Below, piece after piece: positions 51,366 to 63,677 of a stretch of 64,000 nt of DNA. The DNA lies in contig CM119268.1 of assembly GCA_051294375.1 (NCBI GenBank), positions 16,497,074 to 16,561,073 on the forward strand. The letters run 5' to 3'. The translations under genes and the position numbers were made by a program. The stretch comes from Paraspadella gotoi. Its lineage: Eukaryota; Chaetognatha. Within the stretch, counting starts at the first letter, position 1. Every line of letters begins with the position of its first letter. The notes under the pieces are model-generated. The model was not told the DNA's origin. It did not search any database and saw nothing but the letters and a program-made list of their open reading frames with translations.

Positions 51366-52066
51366 NNNNNNNNNNNNNNNNNNNNNNNNNNNNNNNNNNN
51401 NNNNNNNNNNNNNNNNNNNNNNNNNNNNNNNNNNNNNNNNNNNNNNNNNNNNNNNNNNNNNNNNNNNNNNNNNNNNNNNNNNNNNNNNNNNNNNNNNNNN
51501 NNNNNNNNNNNNNNNNNNNNNNNNNNNNNNNNNNNNNNNNNNNNNNNNNNNNNNNNNNNNNNNNNNNNNNNNNNNNNNNNNNNNNNNNNNNNNNNNNNNN
51601 NNNNNNNNNNNNNNNNNNNNNNNNNNNNNNNNNNNNNNNNNNNNNNNNNNNNNNNNNNNNNNNNNNNNNNNNNNNNNNNNNNNNNNNNNNNNNNNNNNNN
51701 NNNNNNNNNNNNNNNNNNNNNNNNNNNNNNNNNNNNNNNNNNNNNNNNNNNNNNNNNNNNNNNNNNNNNNNNNNNNNNNNNNNNNNNNNNNNNNNNNNNN
51801 NNNNNNNNNNNNNNNNNNNNNNNNNNNNNNNNNNNNNNNNNNNNNNNNNNNNNNNNNNNNNNNNNNNNNNNNNNNNNNNNNNNNNNNNNNNNNNNNNNNN
51901 NNNNNNNNNNNNNNNNNNNNNNNNNNNNNNNNNNNNNNNNNNNNNNNNNNNNNNNNNNNNNNNNNNNNNNNNNNNNNNNNNNNNNNNNNNNNNNNNNNNN
52001 NNNNNNNNNNNNNNNNNNNNNNNNNNNNNNNNNNNNNNNNNNNNNNNNNNNNNNNNNNNNNNNNNN
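51366..52066. other. Assembly gap (701 N)
   Basis: Within copy D of the coiled-coil gene. Confidence 0.95.
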
Positions 52067-52654
52067 TGAAAGTAAGTTTCATGAAAAAAAATAAAAATTT
52101 TCGCCTTGAAATTTTCAAGGCGACAGCATTTTCCGTTTTTTCGCTAACTTGATCGATGCCAGAATGCAGCTTTTCGATCTCCTTCGACAGACAGACCGAG
52201 TAGCATCCCTCGCGGGACCTTCGGGCGAATACCAGCCTTGACGCGGGACGCTGTGGCAGAGATGCCAAAGACCCAGAAAGGACACAAAGAATTGAGCCGC
52301 GTGCATCGCCATTTCGTTGAGAGAAATTTCTGTTTTTTCCTCTGAAACTTTTCCATTCCTTCGACCCTCAGCTGACTGATTCTCAGTCTTTGTAATTTTT
52401 TTTTTAAAAAAATTGCCAGAACCGGATGATAAGATACAAGTTTGTTAAATTGTCAAATGTTTGATTAATAGTCCTCAAAAAGCTCAATCTAATTCTATCT
52501 ATTTCTACGTATTAACAGTTAGTAATATATTAATTTTTTCTTTCAGAATTATTATTCTTAGCTTTGTTTTAGCCACAGCGGGAAGGGGGGCGACGATATC
52601 TGGCGACTAGAGTTTCGTCGTATCAGCCTCCATAAATCCCGGACGGAAAAGAGG

Positions 52655-52656
<2 letters not shown>

Positions 52657-52715
<59 letters not shown>

Positions 52716-52735
52716 AGAGAAGAGAGAGAGAGAGA
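52657..52735. repeat. (GA)n microsatellite
   Basis: Its left flank (GGCGACGATATCTGGCGACT..) duplicates that at about 50450-50520. Confidence 0.9.
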
Positions 52736-52739
52736 GGAA

Positions 52740-53931
52740 TAGAAATTTCATTGTATAAACAAGGAAAAAGAAAATCAAATAAAAGATTAAGGAGGAAAAG
52801 GAACAAAAAGTCGGAAACGATTTCCTTGGTTCCGACGAGAACGGAGAGAAAGTCGCCGCGATTATAATGGAAAATAGAATTTTTTAAAGAAATGTATTAA
52901 TAAAAAAAAAGATAATTTAGGCAAATACGGAGTAAAAAAAAAATTAGGAGGGGGGGAATGAGCTGGGGGTTGCTAAGCAAGTGGTTGCGACGGTCTTCTT
53001 TGGGCTAATTTAAAATTATTTTCATTTTTATATTCTCTAACAGTCAGTTGAGAGAACTTCTAGTTTTCAACCTTTTCCGGCCTAGTATAGTATAGTATAG
53101 GAATTGAAGAGATAATTAGGAAGATTACTACGTGTTATATAGAAAAAAGGAAATAGATTGTAATAATTAACGACACGAGGACTCCTTTGGCGAGAGTCGA
53201 TAATTGTTCCTTTGTTTATTTTTCGGGGTTTTTTTTTTTTTGGTTTAAATTTGCTATAATTGAGCTCATTAGTCCATAAATANNNNNNNNNNNNNNNNNN
53301 NNNNNNNGCGTGTCGGCGCGTCGCCAATCGACTTCTTCGCATCCATCCGACCAATCAAAAAGCCTCCGCCGGCCACGCCCCTTTCTTGGCTCGAGACTCG
53401 CTCCCTCTTCCGCCGATACATTTGGAGGGATCCAGGAAGATTCTATCGATTAAAAAGATAGTTGGGTGGAGGGCGATTGGAAAGGAAGGGCGGTGGATAG
53501 GGAGAATAGGGGAAGGATAGATATAATAAGGATAGAAGGATAGCTTGGTGTATAGGTTATTAAGTCTTGGACGGAGAATGGTGTGCCGTATTTTCCAAAA
53601 GCGCCGTATTTCAGCTTGAATATAAGATTTAGTTAATTTCTTGGTTTAAAGAATAAGTTAAATTTTAATAATCCTATTGGGAAGGAATCCTATTTTAAGA
53701 ATTTAAGTAATAACAAACAGTGAAAGAAGGAAAAAGGGATGAATGAATAACAAAGGCTACGCACCAAAATTACCTTTTTTATTGGCGGTTGTTATGGGGA
53801 CTGTAGTAAATATATTCTAATTTTGCGTTGTAAAAGTCCCATGATATTCGATTGACCTTTAAGCGGGAGGGCGATGATTGGATGAAGAAAGTCTTGTCAT
53901 CAGTGCCAGATATAAGGAAAGAAAGAGAGAA

Positions 53932-53981
<50 letters not shown>

Positions 53982-54540
53982 GATGAGAGAGAGAAGAGAG
54001 AGAGGAGAGAAGGACCAGGAGGGAGGGAGTGAGATGATATTTTGGTGGGTAGTTGTTTCGTCGGAAGGCGCGATGTTGTTTTGGGCGGTGAGGGACTCAG
54101 CGTCGATGGCAAAAAGTCTCTCTTACCTGATTATTGTGGCCAACCGGGCAGACGACGGCGGAACAATTTGATTGGATGGTTATGATAATTTTAAATAAAT
54201 TCATTTTATTATGTCTGCTTTTGATTAATATCATGAATCAATTTTTAATATGTCTTTGATAAGAAATTGGTAAAAATTGTTTCTAATAAAGCAATTTTGT
54301 TATGCAGTATGGAAACATTAACTCTTCGTAAATTCAAAGTTCAACTAATGCTTTTTTATTTAGCTCTGTCCTATTTATAATTTAAGAGAGATAGAGTCAA
54401 TCACACAAACCAATCGGCCAATCGGTAAGAAGAAGAAGAAAAAAAAAACAATCTCTCCCTCCATCGTCTGCCGTCGATAAATCGTAAAGGAAAATCTTCT
54501 CCTTTTTTTCTTTTGAAGATCAAAAGGAGAAACTTGTACC
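52740..54540. other. Intergenic DNA, no confident gene
   Basis: Contains an N gap (53283-53307), a GC-rich coding-like patch directly after it (53308-53460, one open frame including WLETRSLFRRYIWRDPGRFY that I do not recognise), a (GA)n run (53930-54010) and another GC-rich patch at 54040-54175. Possible isolated exons, but splice structure is unclear. Confidence 0.35.
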
Positions 54541-54549
54541 CAAAAGGGG

Positions 54550-54805
54550 AACGAGAAAAATTGGAAGGGATGGGAAGGAGAGGGAGGAAAGGAGGAAGGA
54601 GGAAGGGAATGAGATGGAGAAGAGGAGGAAGAAGGAGGAAGGGAAAGAGAGGGAGAAGAGGAGGAAGAAGGAGGACGGGAAGGAGAGGGGGAAAGGAGGA
54701 AGGAGGAGGAAGGGAAGGAGAGGGAGGAAGGGAAGGAGGAAGATGGAGGAAGGGAAGGAGAGGGAGGAAAAGAGGAAGAAGGAGAAAGGGAGGGAGGAAA
54801 TAGTA
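54550..54805. repeat. Polypurine (GGAA/GAGG) tract
   Basis: About 250 bp almost purely of purines on the plus strand, with many GGGAAGGAG-type units. Glu/Arg/Gly open frames here are artefacts. Confidence 0.85.
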
Positions 54806-55083
54806 TTGGTGAAAATCTGATGAAATAAAAGAAAGAAAATTATGGAAAGAAAAAATAAAAGTGAACATTAAAAAAATCGATGTAAAATTAGTTATGAAAT
54901 AAAAAAAAAACGGAGAAACAGACAAAAAACAATAACAGAAAACAAAGGGAAAAAAACGATGTAAAAAGCGGAAGAGCTTAACATTAACTGACTAAGAGAC
55001 GCCGCTTCGCCCCTTGTTTCAAGTATGTAAAGTTTTCCTGGGCGTCAATGAAGAGACTTACTTTCTTGTCGATTTGTGAGGGG

Positions 55084-55087
<4 letters not shown>

Positions 55088-55162
<75 letters not shown>

Positions 55163-55172
55163 TAGAGAGGAA
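55088..55172. repeat. (GA)n microsatellite
   Basis: Near-pure GA run of about 85 bp. Confidence 0.9.
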
Positions 55173-56690
55173 GTGACATTATAAGCTGAAGGCGGCGACA
55201 GGGTAAGTAAACAACCGAGGAAAGTCAAAGCCGAAAGTACAAATCCGATTTGTGGGGGAAACGGCAGAGAACGAGAGAGGGAACTGGATCACTCTTCAAC
55301 TACCTTCAAGAAACAAAATCAAACTCCTTATGGACTATTTGTTTATTGTTATTGCCTGCCTTTTCTCTGCATAATCTACATATTTGATATGTTAATTATT
55401 ATCATCCAACGTGTATCTTATGTCAATAAAACTCTCCTATTTCTCACTTAATAAACCACGCCTGCTTCCTTCGTTGATTGGATGGCCAACCATTTTTCCC
55501 CAGTAGAGGTTAAATATTATTGCGATGCACATATTTTATCTTGTTTTTAATTTGTTTTTATTCTGTTTTAACTTGTTTTTAAATTATTTTTAATTAGTTT
55601 TTAATACATTTATTTTCGTGCTGTTCTTAATTGATACAAATAACCTCACTTACCTTCGAATTCGTGGCCGAGGGAAAATGAGTACAAACCAGAATAATTT
55701 ATTATATACTTATTTTCTATTATATTATATATGCCTATTATATTATATTTTTTTAAATCATATTTTTTTTAAATATACTCAGGTGATGCAGGGTTTTGGT
55801 CTGTTCTAAGATAAACATTCAAAATATACCTTTAAAAATATAAGATAAGCAGACAAACGCGAGGATCACCATTTCGGTGATGGCTCTGCCTATACCTGGA
55901 TATTGGGATTAAAGAGCGAAATCCATGAGAGGGTATAGGTTCCCAACTGATGACCTTCCCATTGTAAAACATAAAGAAAAAAATATTTAAAAAAGAAATA
56001 ATTAAAAAATAGGATAAAGAAAAAATACAATTTTCATTAAAGTATTTTAAAAATAGACCTTTCCCGATATGTATCCCTATCAGAACATACAATTCTACAT
56101 GTAGTCTTATCCCTATTGGAAAAAAAATTGGTCCCCCTCAAAAAATTATCCGCATTCCCACCCCTTTCTGCTTCAGCTCTTGATATTATGATTTTTCATT
56201 AATGACTTTCTAGGACAGATAGTAATCTAACCTTGTGTTGTAAAGATGCTCCTCTATTTCCAGAAGACAACACTGACTTCCCTTCCCAAATTGAATTATT
56301 ATATAAATAAAACATTTTTTAAAAAGAAAGCAATATATGTTTGAGTTAAATAATATAGATTAAATACTAATCCTTCATAAAAATATTAAAATATTAATTA
56401 GAAAAATAGAAAATAGTGAAACAAGTAATTTGCAAAAATTTTCATACATAACCTTTTTAAGACTGAATAAACAGTATATATTAAATTATTTTAATGCAAG
56501 TGACAAATACTTCCAAAAAAGGCTATCTTTAACTGTTATTAACTGTTTATCTTTAAAAAAATTTTCGATAAAAAATTTTATTTTTCGATTTTTAAATTAA
56601 AAATGCCGAAAAATACTGGAAAGTAACCTCGACAAAGTTTTTTTTCCATCATGTAGTGATCTCGCAAATGTTACTTTCAAAGAAATTAAT
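55173..56690. other. Intergenic DNA, no gene seen
   Basis: AT-rich. Short open frames have no domain or splice support. Confidence 0.4.
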
Positions 56691-57010
56691 TGGAAAATGA
56701 TGTAATAGTAATTGATTGATTGAGTGTAATAGTAATTGATTGATATAATAGTAACGATTGATGTAATAGTAATTGATATAATAATAATTGATAATTAATG
56801 GCGATGATAACCAATTATTGATGCGATGATAACCAAATGATCTGATGCATGATACCAAATGTGGATGCGATAACAAATGATTATGCGATGAAAAAACCAA
56901 ATGATTGATGCGATGATAACCAAATATTGATGCGAATGATAACCAAATAGATGGATGGGATGATAACGCAAAATAATGGATGCGAATGATAGTCATTTCA
57001 TTGATGCATA
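56690..57010. repeat. Degenerate ~23-bp minisatellite
   Basis: Units of the type GATGCGATGATAACCAAATG with frequent indels. Related units recur at about 57425-57640. Confidence 0.7.
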
Positions 57011-57023
57011 ATCAGTAATAAAA

Positions 57024-57093
57024 GGAGATAGACCCCGACGCGGGTCTATTAACCCTGCGTATTTCACCTTCTCTCATCTCCTCCGCAGGGTTA
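57024..57093 (+). ncRNA. Candidate structured RNA with pseudoknot-capable helices
   Basis: Three perfect helices in 70 nt: GGAGAT/ATCTCC (57024-57029 with 57076-57081), TAGACCC/GGGTCTA (57029-57035 with 57042-57048, sharing one base with the first) and TAACCCTGCG/CGCAGGGTTA (57050-57059 with 57084-57093). The 3' strand of the first lies in the loop of the third, so they form a pseudoknot or exclude each other. No known family recognised. Confidence 0.3.
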
Positions 57094-57699
57094 CGGGGCC
57101 GCGTTCACGAGGTTCAGTTCACCTTTCTCTCTTGCTCCAAGTTTCCTCCCTTTTTTTACCCTCATGTAAATTCTTGTTGGTATAGATTTTCCTGCCGTCA
57201 ATATATTATTTTTCCCGCTTCGCCGTGCTACTTCTGGTTAGGATACCTTTTTCAGAAGTGACGCCGCAATTGTGTTACTTGAACCCACAGAATAAACCAA
57301 ATAAGTGCTCCACGGCGACTGTATTTAAAAACCGGAAGAAAACAAAGTAAAACAAAAACGAAAAAATGAAAGGAAAAAACCACTGAAAAACTTTCCAATT
57401 TGTTTTTAAATTAAAAAATTAGATAATGATAATCATTCATTGATGCGATGATAGTCCATTCATTTTATGCGATGATAGTCATTCATTGATACGATGATAA
57501 GTCCCATTCATCGCTGACTCACGATATGTTATTATGACACTCCGGAATCATCTGATCGAGATGATAAGCTCTGATAGGAATATGATGGCGAAGATAATTA
57601 GTTGCAGTTCATGTTGAATGGCGAGAGATAGTCAGTTTATAGACGCGATGAATGGTCATATGTCATTCAATCGTAAATAAATGACTATAAACTCATATA

Positions 57700-58540
57700 T
57701 GCGTAGAGGAAGAGAGAGAGAGAGAGATGTATGGAAGAGAAAAGAGAGAATATATTCTCTCAAAAAGAATAGTGTTCTGCGAAGAAAGTGTTACTATTAC
57801 TAAGAAGGAAAAATTAATGAAAAAACTCTGTAAAAAAAAAAGATGCAAAGATGAAACAAGGAGAAAGTGACGAGTGAGGGTAATGAGGAGTAGAAGAAGA
57901 GAGAGAAAGGAGAGGAGACGCACGAAAGAAAAGGGTAGGATGTCATCGGAGTTGAGAAGAGTTGAGAGACAAAGAGAGAGGAAAAGAAAAAGAGAAAGAA
58001 GGAAGAAGAAGAGAGGAATAGAGATTAGAATAAGAGACAAGAATATGAGTATAGGAAACCAATAATGTGAGATGAAGATGATAACCGAGTGAATTGGATA
58101 AGAGTAATGAACCTATAATTAGTATATTAAAAACTATTATTAAATAATGATTGATAAGATAGGATAGTACCGATATGATATGATTGTTGAATCGATATCA
58201 CTCATTGACAGCGAATGAAATCATTCATATGATAAACCACAATGAGAAAGCAAACAAATGACGTTTTATGAGTGAGAGTAAGAAAAAAAAAAAAGGAGAA
58301 GTAAAAAAAAAATTCCCAACTAAGTATGGAAGAGTTGAGTAGCCCTACCTCAACGTGAGACAAAAATTAGAAATGATAACATGCTCAAAACAAATAATTT
58401 ATACATTTTTGAAAAGTAAGAGTCGCACTTATCAATGGACAAACAAATCTTTTCTCTCTATGATTTGGAGAGAGCTCTATACACCCTAATAATTATTGTA
58501 ATATTATTAATAAATAAGAAAGCCAATTTTGTTAATAATT
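57700..58540. other. Intergenic, purine-rich, no gene seen
   Basis: GA-rich patches (57706-57730, 57895-58035). Open frames are Arg/Glu/Lys low complexity. Confidence 0.4.
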
Positions 58541-58558
58541 TTTTAGCATTTTGTAAGA

Positions 58559-58674
58559 CCAGATTGTGGAAGACGATCCGACGGAGACTTTAAATTCCCG
58601 ATCGCCGTTGCCCAAGCAAACAAAGACACGACGGAACTGTCGGCACTATCGGGCTGTAGCCCGACACCTAACAG
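58559..58674 (+). other. Exon-like GC-rich block
   Basis: Flanked by a plausible acceptor (TTTTGTAAG) and a strong donor (CAG then GTGAGTGAG). Two of three frames are open through it, so the frame cannot be chosen. No family recognised. Confidence 0.25.
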
Positions 58675-61600
58675 GTGAGTGAGACGTAACACTCCCGTGC
58701 TCCACACCTATTTAACACACTTGTTGGCAGAACATCCTAGCACAAAGGCGCACGAACCCGAGTCCTTTGGTTGGGAGAAGCTCGTGCCTAACGCTCCGGC
58801 GACCATAATCGGGTGCTGCTGATTGCGTCGACGAGTACACTTTTTGGGTGTATTTGAGAATGGATCGCTAACAAGGGCTGACGACATCCCCCCCCTCCTG
58901 AGGTCACTGGCTAACAACACCCGCGCAAGTGCTGATGGACTGATGAAAGATCGCAGCAGCGCTATATGTCGCCCGGAAGCACTGCTAGCGTAGGGGCTGA
59001 CGCAACTGATTCCTGGCTCACTCGTATCTGTCACGACACAACGATGGATCGAGTCGAGGGAGACAGGGAGGGTAATTATTATAACTATGCCGCGGGGCAA
59101 AGGGGTGTATTAATGTGCCAGCGAGTGCTTTGCTCGTATGCGAGCTCACCAGTGAGATAAGACGATGCGTCGCCGGCAGCGAGTGACAGCTGAGTACCGT
59201 TGATCAACCACTCAGAGTGATCCCGACACTTCCGCGATCGGGCCTCTAACGTATCTCGGACTCACGTACTAGGTGGTGCTTCACGATCGCCCCCGTCGCG
59301 CTTTTACTTGTGAATCATGCAGGGCGCCGACCAGAGTCTATCTCTTGGGTTGGAGTAGCAGCTCGTGCACCTCCGGCGCAATAGGTGCTTATGCTGATCT
59401 CTCGGCGAAGTAGTGAGGGTATTCGAATACTACCAGCTACAAGATCAGATAACTCATATGCATAAAAAGTGTTCTAGCATGAAACATAAAAATTTTTCTT
59501 TCTTAAATATTTTCTCCACTCCTATAATCTAGAATCAAAAATAAGAAAAACTCTCTTGTACAAAAATCAATCATCATCTTTCGATGATGTATAAAATTTT
59601 CTTTTATATTTTCGCCATAAGAATACACGTTCACAGAATTCTTTAAAAAGCTAATAAATTATATTTCTTGTCTAACTTCTTTTAATGGCTCTATCAGAAT
59701 CCATCAAAAAAGTTTTAAGATTTCAAAAAATAAAAAATTTTCTATAATGTAAAAAAAGAATAAGTAATCTTTAATGTATTAATCAGAGACGTCATATGTA
59801 AATATTTGTTTCTTGGAAAGAAAGAGATTGAGCTTAAAGTATTTGTCCAAACTCGACGAACTCAAAAATACTTTGTCCTAATAGTTCAACCACATTGTAC
59901 CTATTATCATTTGGTGTTGCGTTCTATGGTTAGAGATGATTATTTAATATGTCGATCTTAATACGGAGATCTGAATTTCTCTCTAACACATCTCATTTTT
60001 TACACTCACTTACCAGGATTAAAACTCTATATATTCCACTACTATTTTTTTATTCTCTCATGTTTATTTTTATGCATTAAAATTTCTTATAAAGGTAAAA
60101 ATACTCTCTTAATTTTTTTTTTTTTCGATAAAGGAGATGAATCTTTTTTGTCTTATACGGCTCTTCCAGTAGCTCTCAAGAATATATCCCCGGCTATGTA
60201 TAGCAAAATGTTAGATCGATTAAAACCGAGTTAAATAAGAGATAATGGCGCTAATTACAATATAGAGCCTCAAATTAAATTAACTTAATACATAATACTT
60301 TGACATTTGTTATTTACTTAAAGATGAGTGATTAAACTTTTCTCGCCTCAGGAAGAGTAGAGTTAAGGGAATTGCATGATTGTAAAGCATGTAGATAGTA
60401 TGAAGAGAGAAAGGATGTGGAGAGCGGAAGTAAGTAAGAGCAAGCATGATGATGTTATATGTGTGAACAGGATACTTTGTTAAGAGGGTTGTGCCAGTAT
60501 TCATCGCTTAAATACAGAAAGCGTCAGTAACATCGCTAGAAGCTGACTAATGACTCATTAATAAATAAAATCTATATCATTAGAATTGAGTTGGAGTGTA
60601 ATAGATAAGTGGAGATGTGATAGACAGGCATTATTTTGCGGGAGAGAGACGGAGAGTGCTAGAGAGGAAAAGAGAGTAGTAAGTGTGTGAAAGTATAAGT
60701 ATAGGCGTTAACCGCGAGTGTATGCGACAATTCTATTACAGAGAAACAGAGATATATGGAAACTATTAGGCAATATAATTAATAAAGAACACTTTGTATC
60801 AGAACGACAGAAAGACAGACACGGAGCATTATCTTTACTCAATCACAGGTCACAAAAATTCCTATCAATGTACACACATAGTTGAACGAGTAGAGCGCTC
60901 TATTCACACATACGATTGTAGAACATAGATTTCGAAGCTATCTCTAGTAATCCACTAGAGTCTTATATATATATAACTGTAAATACTGACTCATGCTTAG
61001 CGATGAGAGCTAATACCCCTTCTTATACTCAATCACTAAACCGACTACAGAAGCATGAACTATTCAGTTTTTAGCTTTAATATATCTCTAAATTATCTAG
61101 TAAGAAGCGGAGCTTAGAAAAGAACTATTATTTATATCACATGATTATAGGATTAGAATAGGTTTGAGTGAAATCTCTTCATATAGAGTTGGTAGAGGAA
61201 AATTAATTTATGATTTAGTTTCGACGAAAAACTGATTTTTTATTGTGGGTATACAGATTATGTCATCTGACAATATGTTTATTACGAACGTATACTATTT
61301 CGTTCATCATCAGTGCTTTTAACTCTTCTTGTTACAGCACTTGTCATATTATTCGTGAGTTCTTAAAGAGTATGGGTATATCCTAATAATTTAGGGACAA
61401 GCACGAGGAGGACGAAAGAGAGAGTAAAGTAGCTCACCAAAACAATACACTCTCCTCCTGTACTCTCGCTCTACTCTCCACTCATCCGGGGTCTCATGCA
61501 CGCGCGAGACCTTGTTCTCTTGGACGTCAGTTGGCCCCAGTCAGCTACCTCCTCTCAAGCATCTCCTTCAACTGTAGCTAACCCGGGACGACTCCTATGC

Positions 61601-63169
61601 CCGTGTCTCGCCTCAACCTCCACAAGTCACGTGCTCTCGCACTGAAGATGGCGGGGTCCCTTGAGCTCCAGCTGCACAAGCAAGCAGAAAGGGACTCATC
61701 TCACAGGCCACCTCCTTCAGCATGCTACGTGAGCATGACGCGCACTAGTCTGGCTAAGCTTGCACTCGACAGGCTTCCTCGGTCTGTCGATGTTAAGCAG
61801 TTATGCAATGAGGCTGGTACTCCAGACACTAACCGACGGAGATCACGGACCGTCAATTCCGATCGCACCTCCACTATTCTCCATTTAGACCCTCTAGGCC
61901 GAACCACGACGAGAGCATGACACAGATAGAGACCTCGATCTGACACGGCCTGATAAAGGGGGAGGGGAGAGGAGAGCTCGATTTGTGGAGAGAGGATTGA
62001 CGTATTTCGTATGTAGAATATGTTTCTATTTGTCACCACGAGATACAGTCAATTTGTATGCAGAACGTAGTATCCAAGATAGTTCAGAAGCAGCCAAGAG
62101 ATGAAAAACTGAGTATATAGTACTATGAGATGGTTATCATTGGTTATAATCTTCTAGTGTTCTCAGTTGGATTTTATAAATTTGAGCTTATAGACGATAT
62201 ACGAGCTACGATATTCAATTTATGGTCTAGTAATCTTCCGAGCTATTGAGACTTATTTTTAAGTTCGTTACATGTCTCGTTCACGAGTTCACTCGTCTGT
62301 CACACGTGTCGATACGTACTGAGTTCTCACCTGCTCTGTATTATGATCTTCTCCGAGGATAGCCAGATCGCTGGTTGCCACATGCACACGGACGGGAGCA
62401 TGATAAAAAAGGTTAGTACGAGCCTCTGCGTAACAGATAACTCATGAAAGTTGTGTTGAGAGCTTAGCGCCAATGTGTGAGTCACTGTTGTACTTTCTTT
62501 TCTCTCTTAGACTTCTCTCCGTATCTCCGCGCGCTCCTTCTATCTAATCACGTTGGAGCGTCATCCCAACATCTCTCTTTGCTATTTCCATCGTTTCAAA
62601 TATTACGTTCGAATCATCGTCTCTGCTCTACCTATAACAAATAAAAATTCTGTTGCTAGAACACAACTTATTCTAAATATATTGTTATTCTTCGTCTAAA
62701 TATATATATACTTTATCACAAAAAACAAAATATAACAAGCCGTTTACAATTGGTACACTAATTCTATTTTCTTTTTGTAATTGAAGTTGTAATACAGTGT
62801 ATTCTCCAATTTTTTATTTTATATTAAAATTTAGATAAAGCTTCTTCTGGTTATAAAATTGTCCAAAAGTATTTTTTTGTATGAATATGTCTGTTTCAAT
62901 ATGGATTTACTGCAATTAATTCAAATTGGATTATAGTACTCTATAACTAATTTTCATATTAACAGAATGTAATTTGCATATCTGCAGTAAATCAATCAAT
63001 GAAGAAAAATTTCAAACAAAATAATTGAGTTATATATGAAAGCATGACAATTGCAAAGATCTTAAAAGATAAGAAACCATGTGTAATATTTTTGAACCTA
63101 CTATGATCGCACTCTTTATATCCATTCTTATTAATTGAAGGGGATTTTTTTATATTAGGAGACCTCTCC

Positions 63170-63170
<1 letters not shown>
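58675..63170. other. Intergenic or low-accuracy sequence, no confident gene
   Basis: GC-rich patches at 58700-59450 and 61480-61930 give open frames of up to ~130 codons without splice or family support. The rest is AT-rich. A fragment around 59690 (GGCTCTATCAGAATCCATCA) is related to the repeat at 1170. Confidence 0.35.

Positions 63171-63173
<3 letters not shown>

Positions 63174-63226
<53 letters not shown>
63174..63226. repeat. (CT)n microsatellite
   Basis: Near-pure CT run. Confidence 0.9.
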
Positions 63227-63229
<3 letters not shown>

Positions 63230-63617
63230 CGGAAAAGGCTTTCCGGTGAAATCCTCGTCTCATCCTTCTCATCCCGGGTAAGGTCGTTTTGTGGCCTACC
63301 TCATCCGCTGCCGTGGCGGCGGGGGGGATAAAAGGAAGTTGGGTGAAATGCCAATACGGGATTTGACCGCGCGAATTTTCTTTCCGTCCTTGATGGGCGT
63401 CGCGGTCGTCGTTCGTCGTCGTCGTCGTTTGTGGTGTCGTCGTTCTTTAAATTCGACGGCGATATTTTATAACAAGTCAGTGAAAGAAATAGGATTCGAA
63501 TGTAGCAATGCAGTTTGACATCATAAGAATAAATTTATGTAAACGTTGATATGATTCACGAATTTGTTATGATAACTTGTTTTGACATAAGTTAAAAAAT
63601 GAGAAGTCAAATATTCC

Positions 63618-63642
63618 NNNNNNNNNNNNNNNNNNNNNNNNN

Positions 63643-63676
<34 letters not shown>
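63618..63676. repeat. 25-N gap followed by (GA)n
   Basis: Gap 63618-63642 ends directly in a GA run, a typical place for assembly breaks in this window. Confidence 0.85.

Positions 63677-63677
<1 letters not shown>

Larger units (their letters stand above)
50430..52312 (-). pseudogene. Coiled-coil/F5/8C-like gene: N-terminal half (copy D, gap-interrupted)
   Basis: N-terminal exon with the same signal peptide (ATG 52312), then a 701-N gap (51366-52066), a coiled-coil exon with TNSKKLDEVLKV and SDLPIGSTEDKEK (about 51360-51225), an exon with LDQANQNLTRELAQLERMCN and a long heptad run (about 50860-50580), ending in a (GA)n run at 50521-50575. Here exon 50860-50580 is better preserved than in copy C. 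A GA run next to the coiled-coil frame yields an artefactual Leu-Ser repeat. Confidence 0.5.

Noticed and set aside
61597-61920. 107-codon open frame in a GC-rich patch
   Set aside because: Comparable opposite-strand frame is also open, no splice structure or family, and the region looks error-prone.
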